64,000 nt of DNA, taken from positions 1-64,000 of the forward strand of contig NZ_MIEK01000014.1 in the NCBI RefSeq assembly GCF_001742285.1, given 5' to 3'. Both the position numbers and the translations under genes were made by a program. Source of the DNA: Enterococcus rivorum (GTDB lineage Bacteria > Bacillota > Bacilli > Lactobacillales > Enterococcaceae). Below are positions 44,723 through 53,227 of the stretch, in pieces. The first letter of the stretch is position 1; the number at the start of each line of letters is the position of its first letter. The notes beneath the pieces are model-generated. The model did no database searches. It worked only from the letters and a program-made list of their open reading frames with translations, and was not told the origin of the DNA.

Positions 44723-47449
44723 ATGAAACAAAGAATGAAGTTTCTATTTTTTCCGATAGCCTTTTTTTTAATTATGGTCGGGGGAATGAATTATAGTGTT
44801 ACAGAAGTATCCGCTGTAGGGCAGGGAAATACTTCTTGGGAGGTTATACCAGAAAGTAGTGAACAAAACACGCCAAAAATTGGGCTAGAAAAAGCAGTTT
44901 TAAATCCTAGATATACGCCGAGATTTTTCCCGAGACCTTGTGAAGGAAAAGTTAAGATTGCGAAATATGATAGTCGCACAGGAGCTAGGTTAGCAGGAGC
45001 TCAGTTTACAATCTATGATCGATATAATAGGGTCGTTCAAGCCATTACTACTGATTATAATGGTGTCGCGCAAACAACATTACCTCTAGGGTATTATGCA
45101 ATTGCAGAAACAAGAGCACCAGCAGGGTATCAATTAGAAACGACTAGAAGAAAGATCAACCTATGCTATTCAGGTCAAATAATCTGTTTATCTAAATGTA
45201 ATGTGCCGATACCTGTTCAAAAAGGCTGTATCCAAATAATTAAAAAAGATGAGTCTGGAAAAGTCTTAGCAGGGGCTGTTTTTGATGTGTATGATTCAGC
45301 AAATCGATTTATGGGCACGGTTACAACCAATGTGAATGGAATAGCTTCACTAGGAAATATACCTTATGGTACATATAAAATTATCGAGAAAAAAGCACCT
45401 ACTGGGTATGCTTTAGATTCAACCCCGCGTTATGTTACACTTTCGGCATCATCTCTAAACCGAACAGCCTGTATTACTATTTTTAATAAAAAAGCTGTTG
45501 GAACTTTAGGGATTTGCAAGAAAGATGAACAAGGCGTGAAGCTTGCAGGCGCTGAGTTTAACGTCTATGATTCAGCGGATAAATTAGTGAAGACTGTGAC
45601 AACCGATTCAAACGGTTTAGTTTTACTAAGTAATTTACCATATGGCACTTATAAAGTAATTGAAACGAAAGCGCCAGTGGGCTATGTCTTGGATAGTACA
45701 CCTAAGTATGTAACAGTCTCTAAAGATAATCCAAATGGCACCGTTATTTTAACAGTAATCAACAAAAAAGCTACTGGCTATTTGTGGATACTTAAGAAAG
45801 ATGAGCAGGGAGTAAAACTGTCAGGAGCTGAGTTTAAAATCTATGATTCAGCGAATAAATTAGTGAAGACAGTGACAACCGATTCAAATGGTCTCATTGT
45901 CATAGCAGATTTACCGTATGGCACTTACAAAGTAGTGGAAACAAAAGCGCCAGCAGGTTACATCTTAGATAGTACACCGAAGTATGTGACAATCTCAAAA
46001 GATAATTTAAATGTTGTATTAACAGTAACCAATAAAAAAGCAGTGGGCACACTTGAAATTACAAAAAAAGATGAGGCTGGTACGCTTTTATCTGGTGCTG
46101 AATTTGACGTTTATGATTCGACGGATAAATTAGTGAAGACAGTGACAACAGATGTAAACGGAGTAGCATCGCTAGCTGATTTACCATATGGCACTTACAA
46201 AGTAGTGGAAACAAAAGCGCCAGCAGGTTACATCTTAGATAGCACACCGAAGTATGTGACGGTTTCAAAAGATGATCCAAATGGCAAAGTTGTTTTAACA
46301 GTGGTCAATAAAAAAGCAGTAGGCACACTTGAAATTACGAAAAAAGATGAGTCTGGCACGCTTTTATCTGGCGCTGAATTTGACGTTTATGATTCGACGG
46401 ATAAATTAGTGAAGACAGTGACAACAGATGTAAACGGAGTAGCATCACTAGCTGATTTACCATATGGCACTTACAAAGTAGTGGAAACGAAAGCGCCAGC
46501 AGGTTACATCTTAGATAGCACACCGAAGTATGTGACGGTTTCAAAAGATGATCCAAATGGCAAAGTTGTTTTAACAGTGGTCAATAAAAAAGCAGTAGGC
46601 ACACTTGAAATTACGAAAAAAGATGAGTCTGGCACGCTTTTATCTGGCGCTGAATTTGACGTTTATGATTCAAAAGATAAGTTAGTGAAGACAGTGACAA
46701 CGGATGGAAATGGAATGGCGTCACTAGCTGATTTACCATATGGCACTTACAAAGTAGTGGAAACAAAAGCGCCAGCAGGTTATATCTTAGATAGTACACC
46801 GAAGTATGTGACAATCTCAAAAGATGATCCAAATGGAGTAGCACTATTAGAAATTATTAACAAAAAAAATCCAGCTGGCACATTGAAAATTATTAAATAC
46901 GCCAATGATAGAATTGGTGATCCTACGACAATAAGATTGTCTGGCGCTGAGTTTGAAGTAGTAGATTCTAAAGGCGCTGTATATAACGTTGTAACAGATT
47001 CTAATGGAGAAGTGCTTTTAACTGATTTGCCGGTTGGGACAGTAACCGTTACAGAAACGAAAGCACCGATAGATTACAAAATAAGCTTTACGCCGATACA
47101 AACAACAGCGATTGTTGCAAATGAGACGAAAGAATTAGTCTATTATAATGACCCGATTTGGGAAGGACGTGTCTTGGTTTTAGTTTCAAGTTCAGATTCT
47201 AAATTGAAGACTGAAGGAATAGAATATGAAATTACAGGGGATAATGGGGAAATTTATCTAGTGAGAACAGATGAATTAGGCCAAATTAGTATGAATTTAC
47301 CTGTAGGGGAGTATAATATCGCTCCAGTCAAAAAAACATATAGCAAAGAGAATTATCTAGCTGAACAGGATATTTTAAACCTTCCAAGAGAGACGGTATT
47401 TGAAATTGAATATAAAAAATTGACTGTAGTGAAATTGTTAAAGATGTAA
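44723..47449 (+). CDS. Cna-B/SpaA-type repeat surface protein without sorting signal
   Basis: A 908-residue secreted protein. The signal peptide (to about VSAVGQG) is followed by a Cys-containing first Cna-B domain, then repeats of about 92 residues. Each runs from (G-T-L-E-I-T-)K-K-D-E to L-T-V-x-N-K-K and holds the isopeptide Lys and the E-box ETKAPAGY. There are at least seven repeats and two divergent C-terminal domains. It ends KLTVVKLLKM with no LPxTG, so it must be held by other proteins or released. Such stalk-like repeats give stretch-resistant fibres. An in-frame TTG lies at 44705; the ATG at 44723 follows GGGGGA. It is probably regulated by the divergent Rgg. Confidence 0.85.
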   Translation: MKQRMKFLFFPIAFFLIMVGGMNYSVTEVSAVGQGNTSWEVIPESSEQNTPKIGLEKAVLNPRYTPRFFPRPCEGKVKIAKYDSRTGARLAGAQFTIYDRYNRVVQAITTDYNGVAQTTLPLGYYAIAETRAPAGYQLETTRRKINLCYSGQIICLSKCNVPIPVQKGCIQIIKKDESGKVLAGAVFDVYDSANRFMGTVTTNVNGIASLGNIPYGTYKIIEKKAPTGYALDSTPRYVTLSASSLNRTACITIFNKKAVGTLGICKKDEQGVKLAGAEFNVYDSADKLVKTVTTDSNGLVLLSNLPYGTYKVIETKAPVGYVLDSTPKYVTVSKDNPNGTVILTVINKKATGYLWILKKDEQGVKLSGAEFKIYDSANKLVKTVTTDSNGLIVIADLPYGTYKVVETKAPAGYILDSTPKYVTISKDNLNVVLTVTNKKAVGTLEITKKDEAGTLLSGAEFDVYDSTDKLVKTVTTDVNGVASLADLPYGTYKVVETKAPAGYILDSTPKYVTVSKDDPNGKVVLTVVNKKAVGTLEITKKDESGTLLSGAEFDVYDSTDKLVKTVTTDVNGVASLADLPYGTYKVVETKAPAGYILDSTPKYVTVSKDDPNGKVVLTVVNKKAVGTLEITKKDESGTLLSGAEFDVYDSKDKLVKTVTTDGNGMASLADLPYGTYKVVETKAPAGYILDSTPKYVTISKDDPNGVALLEIINKKNPAGTLKIIKYANDRIGDPTTIRLSGAEFEVVDSKGAVYNVVTDSNGEVLLTDLPVGTVTVTETKAPIDYKISFTPIQTTAIVANETKELVYYNDPIWEGRVLVLVSSSDSKLKTEGIEYEITGDNGEIYLVRTDELGQISMNLPVGEYNIAPVKKTYSKENYLAEQDILNLPRETVFEIEYKKLTVVKLLKM
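46046..46873 (+). repeat. Three near-identical 276-base Cna-B repeats
   Basis: Units begin at 46046, 46322 and 46598, each at GGCACACTTGAAATTAC. The first two differ at only a few bases. The third differs mainly near AAAGATAAG and GGAAATGGAATGGCG. Repeats upstream (45222, 45499, 45775) are more diverged. Recent expansion by unequal crossing-over is likely, so the copy number should vary between strains. Confidence 0.9.
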
Positions 47450-47477
47450 AAAAGTAATTTTATTTTTATTTGTTTTG

Positions 47478-47513
47478 AAATAGAATCCTCGTTACTATTG
47501 AGAGTTCTATTTT
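47478..47513 (+). terminator. Terminator of the Cna-B gene
   Basis: AAATAGAA pairs with TTCTATTT around a 19-base loop, followed by TTAAATAAA. It is modest in strength. Confidence 0.5.
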
Positions 47514-47521
47514 AAATAAAT

Positions 47522-47547
47522 GATAGCAAAGTGTACAATTTGCTATC
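47522..47547. promoter_or_regulatory. Perfect inverted repeat before the lanthipeptide precursor
   Basis: GATAGCAAA ... TTTGCTATC, nine bases each with an 8-base centre. It lies just upstream of the AGGGAGG ribosome site. It could be an operator overlapping the transcription start or a leader hairpin. I could not find a consensus -35/-10 pair with confidence. Confidence 0.5.
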
Positions 47548-47575
47548 CATTGTATTACGAAGGGAGGATAAGTGT

Positions 47576-47764
47576 ATGAATAAAGAGGCTGAAAAAAAGG
47601 TTGGAAAATCATTTGAAGAATTAACGCCAGAAGAAATGAACAAAGTTCAAGGTAGTTTCTTTGGTGGAAGTTGGTGGACATCTTCATCATCTTCGTCATC
47701 ACGTAGTTGTTATTCTACAAGATGCAGCTATAGTTGCTATTCGAGCAGATGTTGTGGTTGGTAA
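47576..47764 (+). CDS. lanA: Class II lanthipeptide precursor (LanA)
   Basis: A 62-residue precursor. The 31-residue leader has the class II pattern (SFEELTPEEMNKVQG) and ends with the double-Gly site SFFGG. The core of 31 residues begins SWWT, has seven consecutive Ser (36-42), and then a twice-repeated SCYS(T/S)RC unit (44-50 and 53-59), ending CCGW. It holds five Cys (45, 50, 54, 59, 60), 14 Ser and 2 Thr. Five (methyl)lanthionine rings plus many dehydroalanines are possible. The ATG follows AAGGGAGG. LanM and a C39 transporter follow. I do not recognise the core as any known lantibiotic. Confidence 0.88.
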   Translation: MNKEAEKKVGKSFEELTPEEMNKVQGSFFGGSWWTSSSSSSSRSCYSTRCSYSCYSSRCCGW

Positions 47765-47796
47765 TTAAAAGTAAATAGGGTTATAAGGTTGGGACA

Positions 47797-47842
47797 GAAA
47801 TTATGAGGCTGAAACAAGACTATTTTAGTTTTGTCCCAGCCT
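47797..47842 (+). terminator. Partial terminator between precursor and LanM genes
   Basis: AGGTTGGGAC pairs with GTCCCAGCCT (one G-T pair), with competing pairing from AGGCTGAAACAAGAC. CCCTTATTTTTAAT follows. It would make precursor mRNA exceed the synthetase mRNA, as is usual in such clusters. Confidence 0.65.
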
Positions 47843-47909
47843 CCCTTATTTTTAATATTAGAGTTATTTGCATTTACATAAAATAAAACGTGCTTAAAAG
47901 GAGTATACT

Positions 47910-50900
47910 ATGGGACTTGAAAGTTTAGCGAAAGGAACATCGATTAAACAACGATTTGCTATTTTAAATAAGTATTATTCTAATCAAATGTTGAATGAAG
48001 AGCGTTCCAAATTAGAAAATTATACGACATGGCGTCAAAGACCGACGACAGTTACGGAAGAAAGATTCCAAGATATCTTAGCTGATTTCCAGTTAACGAA
48101 AGAGGAATTTGATTTTGCTATAAAAAAATTAACAGTCGAGGAACAGGCCTTTATTTTTGAGGCTATTTTAAACGACTCTTGGGTTCAAACGACGCAACAG
48201 ATTTTTGCTGAAGAAGATCGCTTATCGGAAGATGTTTTTAAAGAAGAGACAGCTAACTTCACTTATGCACTTAGATTACATATCGATTATGTCGATCTAA
48301 GCATCAGAAAAATTTTGAATGAATTTCCTGAAATAAATGTACAAGAGCAAGCGATTACGGAATTTGTTGGTGAGATTATTAATCGGTTTATGGATATCAG
48401 TTTACGGACATTTGTTTATGATTTACATGAAAAAAAAGAAATGATGTCGTTTCCAGAAACAGCGGATGAAAAAGTGAGATTCCAAGAATTCTTAGTTGGA
48501 CGTTTTTATAAAAAAAGTGATGTCATCGAATTTTTTTGTGACTATCCTGTTTTAGCGCGTCTATGTGCAGAAACAATCGAGTTTCAATTAGAAAATTTTC
48601 GTGAATTGCTTCAGGCAATTGTTGAAAGTAAAGAAGAGTTGGCGCAAATATTTCAAGTGGTATTACCAGTAGAAGTAAAAGGGATAAAGATGGGTGCCGG
48701 TGATTCTCATGATAAAGGGAAATCAGTGGCTATTTTGACTTTCAGCAATGATATAGAGGTGGTATTTAAACCAAAAAATTTAGCAATTGGGCAAAGGTTT
48801 GATCATTTTGTTCAGGAAATAAAGCAATTGGAGCCACGGTTTGATTTTTATTTAACGACCAAGATAGTAGAAAAAAATTACACCTTTGAAGAACGGCTTC
48901 GTTATTCCAGTTGTCAAACTGAAGAAGAAGTCATTCATTATTATCGACAATTTGGACACACCATTGCGTTAGTTTATTTGTTGAATGGCAATGATTTTCA
49001 TTTGGAAAATGTCTTAGCTTTCGGAAAATACCCGGTTTTAATTGATTTAGAAACCATTATTCAAAACCATTTCCCATTACCAAATGTGGAGAGTGCGCTA
49101 GTAAAGGTGATGCAGAACAATGGAGAATCTGTCGTGATGAGCGGTTTGGTTCCTATTTATTTATTTGAAGAGAAAGCAGAAGAGGATGTGGAAGGTGCAT
49201 CTAAGGGAATTCAGTTAAGTGCATTAAGTGGTGGAGAGCAGAAGCTACCTTACAAAGTGTTGAAACTGATTAATTTTGATTCTGATAACATGCAATTTGT
49301 CTATCAAGAACATATTACGGATGCTGCTGAAAATATTCCGCTATTCAAGGGAGAAAAAGTTGATTTTGTACCATATATTGACGAAATTATTGCTGGTTTT
49401 AAAGAGTTTTCAACTTTTGCTCGTCATCATAATAATGAATTGGCGGATTTAGCTAAAGAAATTTTTTCTAATGTTTTGGTAAGAAATGTGATTAAGACAA
49501 CTCAAAGCTATGGTGATTTATTGGATTATTCCACTCATCCAAGCTGTATGGTTGATTACATTGAACGGGAAAAATTGTTTGAAAATCTTTGGATGCATGG
49601 CTATTCTAGTGCTAAACCTGTTCCTTACGAAGTTCGTGATATGCTGCAACATGATGTTCCAATCTTTTTTAATCCAACCAACACATGTGATTTAGTGGCA
49701 AGCCAAGGAGAAATTCTGACAAACGTTTATCAGGATAAAGCAATTGATCTTGAGAGAGAACGACTAGTGAATTTTTCTATAGAGGAAGAAAAAGAGCAGT
49801 TAGACTATCTGAAAACATCATTTGGACTTTATCACTCGATGGATTTACAGGAACAAAAAATAGAAGTAATTAATCCATCAGAAGAAGAGCTGTTTTTAGA
49901 GGGAGCAATTGCTGTTGGGGAAGCTATTTTGTCCAAAGCTTTTATAGGGGAAGAGTCAATTGCATGGAAAGATGTAGAAGAAACAACGGCGGATAATTAT
50001 ATCGTGAATGTCATGAACGAAAATTTCTATGATGGTATTACAGGCATGTACTTATTCTTTAGTGAATTATATTTTGCTACAAAGGATGCGCGGTTTAAAG
50101 AACCTTATGAACTGGCGCAGGCGCATGTTTTAAAATTAGAAACAGAGTATGTAGATAGTATTTCAGCTTTTTATGGTTCTTTTGCGGCTGTCTATCCATT
50201 ACTAATTACTTTTGGCTATTCTGGAGATTCTAGATTGTTGACGGCAGCTGAGAACATTGCTAAGACTTACATGGAAAGATATGATGCTAATACAGTTGAG
50301 AGTTACGATTGGAATGGTGGCACAGCTTCGATTGTAAAAGGGTTTATTCATCTGTATCAAGTGACTAAAAATGAGCAGTATTTGTCATTCGCTAAGCAAC
50401 TTTTAATGGATATTAAGGTACATGAAATACATCAAGGCGGCTTTGCTCACGGGTATGCTGGAGTCATTCATGCAGCAAATAGCGTGTTGAAGCAAGAGGC
50501 TGATAAAAAAGAGGCAGCAGTAATAATTCAGCAGTGTTTGACAAAAGAGAGAGCAACATTTGATTCTCAACAGCAAGGTTGGTTGGATACACGAATGAAT
50601 CCGCCAATGATAAACGATTTATGGTGTTACGGAGCGACGGGAATTGGGATGGCCTATTTAGATCTTGTGCTTAGTGGGTTTAAAGATGAACAGTTGATAA
50701 ATGAGATTCAAGTGGCTGCTAAGCGGTTATTAGGACAAGAAAAAATAAATGATTGTTTATGCCACGGAAGTTTTAGTGATTTGGAATTTTTAACTGCTTT
50801 TGGGCAAACAGATTATGCGACTCCACAGCAGAAAGAACAGATTCAAGGGCGAATCGACAAGGTGAAAGAAAAAGTGAATGCTGGAACGTATACCTTTGAA

Positions 50901-51026
50901 GGATTACCAACGATTCCGAAACAAGGGCTTTTCACTGGGTTAGCAGGAATTGGTCACCAGCTTTTAAGGTTATATGATCCAGAAAAAGCAGCGAATCTAT
51001 TGCTAATGGAATTGCCAACAAGCTAA
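47910..51026 (+). CDS. lanM: Class II lanthipeptide synthetase LanM
   Basis: A 1038-residue bifunctional enzyme. The kinase-like dehydratase half has IKMGAGDSHDKGKSVAILTF, VVFKPKNLAIGQRFD, NGNDFHLENVLAFG and PVLIDLETI, the residues that phosphorylate and then eliminate Ser/Thr. The cyclase half from about residue 640 has the LanC-like zinc ligands in WCYGATG (about 905) and CLCHGSFSD (about 950), plus the catalytic His region GGFAHGYAGVIHA (about 845). It installs dehydro residues and thioether rings in the adjacent precursor. AAAAGGAG precedes the ATG. Length is typical. It is the only synthetase for the only precursor seen. Confidence 0.96.
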   Translation: MGLESLAKGTSIKQRFAILNKYYSNQMLNEERSKLENYTTWRQRPTTVTEERFQDILADFQLTKEEFDFAIKKLTVEEQAFIFEAILNDSWVQTTQQIFAEEDRLSEDVFKEETANFTYALRLHIDYVDLSIRKILNEFPEINVQEQAITEFVGEIINRFMDISLRTFVYDLHEKKEMMSFPETADEKVRFQEFLVGRFYKKSDVIEFFCDYPVLARLCAETIEFQLENFRELLQAIVESKEELAQIFQVVLPVEVKGIKMGAGDSHDKGKSVAILTFSNDIEVVFKPKNLAIGQRFDHFVQEIKQLEPRFDFYLTTKIVEKNYTFEERLRYSSCQTEEEVIHYYRQFGHTIALVYLLNGNDFHLENVLAFGKYPVLIDLETIIQNHFPLPNVESALVKVMQNNGESVVMSGLVPIYLFEEKAEEDVEGASKGIQLSALSGGEQKLPYKVLKLINFDSDNMQFVYQEHITDAAENIPLFKGEKVDFVPYIDEIIAGFKEFSTFARHHNNELADLAKEIFSNVLVRNVIKTTQSYGDLLDYSTHPSCMVDYIEREKLFENLWMHGYSSAKPVPYEVRDMLQHDVPIFFNPTNTCDLVASQGEILTNVYQDKAIDLERERLVNFSIEEEKEQLDYLKTSFGLYHSMDLQEQKIEVINPSEEELFLEGAIAVGEAILSKAFIGEESIAWKDVEETTADNYIVNVMNENFYDGITGMYLFFSELYFATKDARFKEPYELAQAHVLKLETEYVDSISAFYGSFAAVYPLLITFGYSGDSRLLTAAENIAKTYMERYDANTVESYDWNGGTASIVKGFIHLYQVTKNEQYLSFAKQLLMDIKVHEIHQGGFAHGYAGVIHAANSVLKQEADKKEAAVIIQQCLTKERATFDSQQQGWLDTRMNPPMINDLWCYGATGIGMAYLDLVLSGFKDEQLINEIQVAAKRLLGQEKINDCLCHGSFSDLEFLTAFGQTDYATPQQKEQIQGRIDKVKEKVNAGTYTFEGLPTIPKQGLFTGLAGIGHQLLRLYDPEKAANLLLMELPTS

Positions 51027-51042
51027 AAGGAGGACAGTAATT

Positions 51043-53178
51043 TTGGTAAAAAAAGTACCTTTTGTTGAACAAAGTGAACATAGTGAATGTGGGTTAGCTT
51101 GTACGGCGATGGTTTTAAATTATTATGAGGACAATGTGACGTTGAGCCACTTACGGGATGTTTATGGTGTTCCTAAAGGTGGCAATACCTTGACAAATTT
51201 GAAACAAATTTTAGCTGACAGAGGCATCAATACGATGGCGATTCGAGTTCTTGAGTATGATATTTTGGAAGAACAAAATGCACCAACTATTTGTTTTTGG
51301 GAGGAACGTCATTACGTTGTTGTAGAAAAAATAACGGCAACCGAAGTAATTATTTTAGACCCTTCTTTTGGACGAAAAAAAATAAAGCGTAAAGAATTCG
51401 AGGAAAGTTTTTCCAATATTGCGTTAGTAGTGACGGATATTGATGTAGAGATTACGCAGCGACAAAAAAAGAAAAATGCGACTTGGGTAATTTTGAAAGA
51501 GATTTTAACAAACCAAAAATCGAAAGTATTATTATTTGTTGCTATTACACTATTGATTCAGCTTGTGACAATTTTAATTCCAAAGTTAACAGAAATGATT
51601 ATCAATGACCCGGTTGTAGCTGTTACAGATGTTGGGAAAATTACGTTAGTCATTGTGGTTTTGTTTGTCAGCTATTATCTACTACAAGTAATGAGAGGAT
51701 TAGTATTGATTGTTTTAGAAAATCTTTTTGATCTGACGTTGATGAAAAAATTTATGCAAAAGATTATAAGTTTGCCGTTGCGCTTTTTTGTGAATCGTTC
51801 GACGGGGGATTTGATTTTCAGAGCAAATCTTAGTGTGATTATTCAACAAATTATGAGTCAACGAATGTTGGCTATTTCGGTAGACTTTTTCTTTGTCTTT
51901 ATCTATTTGATTTTGATGTTTCAATTGTCAGTGAAGCTGACCTTGATTGCGATCGTCGGGGCTATTGTGATGGGAGGGATTTCTCTAGTGAATTCTAAGA
52001 GAGTCCAAAGTATCACGAATAAAGAATTGATTGCGCAATCAAAAGTTCAAAGAATTTTAGTGGAGCTATTTGAAGGAATGGAAACGGTAAAATCTTCGGG
52101 ATCAGAGCATCAATTTTATGAAAAATGGCGACTTGATTTTAAAAAGCAAATTGAATTGCGAGCTGAAAAAAATCGTTTTTCAACATGGGTTAGAACAATT
52201 CAAACGTCAATCCAATTTATATTACCGATTGTTTTGATTTACTCGGGCCTGTTCCAAGTAACGACAGGGCAGATTACTTTGGGAGCGATTATTAGTTTTA
52301 ATGCTTTAGCAGGAGCTTTTATTGCCCCAGTTGTGACTGTTTTTGACTCTTACACAGAGCTCTTACTTTTACGTTCTTATTTCGGAAAGTTGAATGAGAT
52401 TTTAGAAGCGAAAGGGAATCCGAGACTTGAAATCAGTGGTGAAAGACTAGGAGCTATCCATTCGTTGGACGTGGAAGATGTGTCTTTTAAATACAGTTAT
52501 TTTGAAGATGAAATTTTACATGCTGTTTCTTTTTCTATTCAAGCGGGCGAAAAAGTTGCCATTGTAGGAAAAAGCGGTTCTGGAAAAAGTACGCTTTTAA
52601 AACTACTAGCCGGATTATATGACACAACGACAGGTTTTATTCGATTCAACGGAATAGATTTGAAGGAGATTGCTGAAGAGTCTTTGAAGAAATCAGTGAG
52701 TATTGTTAACCAGAAACCAACGATTTTCAATGCTTCCCTCTATGAAAATATTGTGCTAAATCAGTCGGATACGAAGCCAGAGCGAGTAGAACAGGCAATC
52801 TTTGATTCACGAGTAGATGAAATCATTATGAATTTACCTTTAGGATTAGAAACTCAAATCTCAGAAGGAGGAATGAATTTGTCGGGTGGACAAATGCAGC
52901 GAATTTCTATTGCACGTTCTTTGGTAAAAGAAACAAGTTTGTTGTTGATGGATGAACCAACAAGTTCTTTAGATAATATCTCTGAGAATTTTATTATGGA
53001 TCGTCTTAAAATGTATGATTTTACTTGTATCGTAGTGGCTCATCGTTTAAATACGATTAGGCACTTTGACCGCATTTTAGTAATGGATCAAGGTGAAATT
53101 GTGGAAGAAGGGACACATGAAGAGCTATTAGCATTAAGAGGATACTATCATGCGATTTATTTTGATTCAGCAGAATAA
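51043..53178 (+). CDS. lanT: Lanthipeptide exporter with C39 leader peptidase (LanT)
   Basis: A 711-residue ABC transporter. The N-terminal C39 protease has VEQSEHSECGLAC with catalytic Cys16 and oxyanion Gln10, plus His90 and Asp106 (WEERHYVVV; ILDPSFGR). Six transmembrane helices span about 155-420. The ATPase has [35 protein letters not shown] and VAHRLNT. It cuts the leader after the double Gly and exports the mature peptide. The start is TTG after AAAAGGAGGAC, 16 bases after lanM. No separate LanP protease or LanFEG immunity transporter is encoded nearby. Confidence 0.95.
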   Translation: MVKKVPFVEQSEHSECGLACTAMVLNYYEDNVTLSHLRDVYGVPKGGNTLTNLKQILADRGINTMAIRVLEYDILEEQNAPTICFWEERHYVVVEKITATEVIILDPSFGRKKIKRKEFEESFSNIALVVTDIDVEITQRQKKKNATWVILKEILTNQKSKVLLFVAITLLIQLVTILIPKLTEMIINDPVVAVTDVGKITLVIVVLFVSYYLLQVMRGLVLIVLENLFDLTLMKKFMQKIISLPLRFFVNRSTGDLIFRANLSVIIQQIMSQRMLAISVDFFFVFIYLILMFQLSVKLTLIAIVGAIVMGGISLVNSKRVQSITNKELIAQSKVQRILVELFEGMETVKSSGSEHQFYEKWRLDFKKQIELRAEKNRFSTWVRTIQTSIQFILPIVLIYSGLFQVTTGQITLGAIISFNALAGAFIAPVVTVFDSYTELLLLRSYFGKLNEILEAKGNPRLEISGERLGAIHSLDVEDVSFKYSYFEDEILHAVSFSIQAGEKVAIVGKSGSGKSTLLKLLAGLYDTTTGFIRFNGIDLKEIAEESLKKSVSIVNQKPTIFNASLYENIVLNQSDTKPERVEQAIFDSRVDEIIMNLPLGLETQISEGGMNLSGGQMQRISIARSLVKETSLLLMDEPTSSLDNISENFIMDRLKMYDFTCIVVAHRLNTIRHFDRILVMDQGEIVEEGTHEELLALRGYYHAIYFDSAE

Positions 53179-53227
53179 GGAAGGAATAAGTTTTTAAAGT
53201 GGGTTGATAAAAAAGGAGGAGACTCTC

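Noticed and set aside
46059..46844. Three similar minus-strand frames of about 75 codons
   Set aside because: They are mirror frames produced by the repeated Cna-B units on the plus strand, not genes.
46046..46873. CRISPR-like regular repeat spacing
   Set aside because: The units are 276 bases long, contiguous and in frame, so they are protein repeats.
47466..47702. Minus-strand frame opposite the lanthipeptide precursor
   Set aside because: The plus-strand precursor has a double-Gly leader, a ribosome site and matching LanM/LanT, while the minus frame has none of these.
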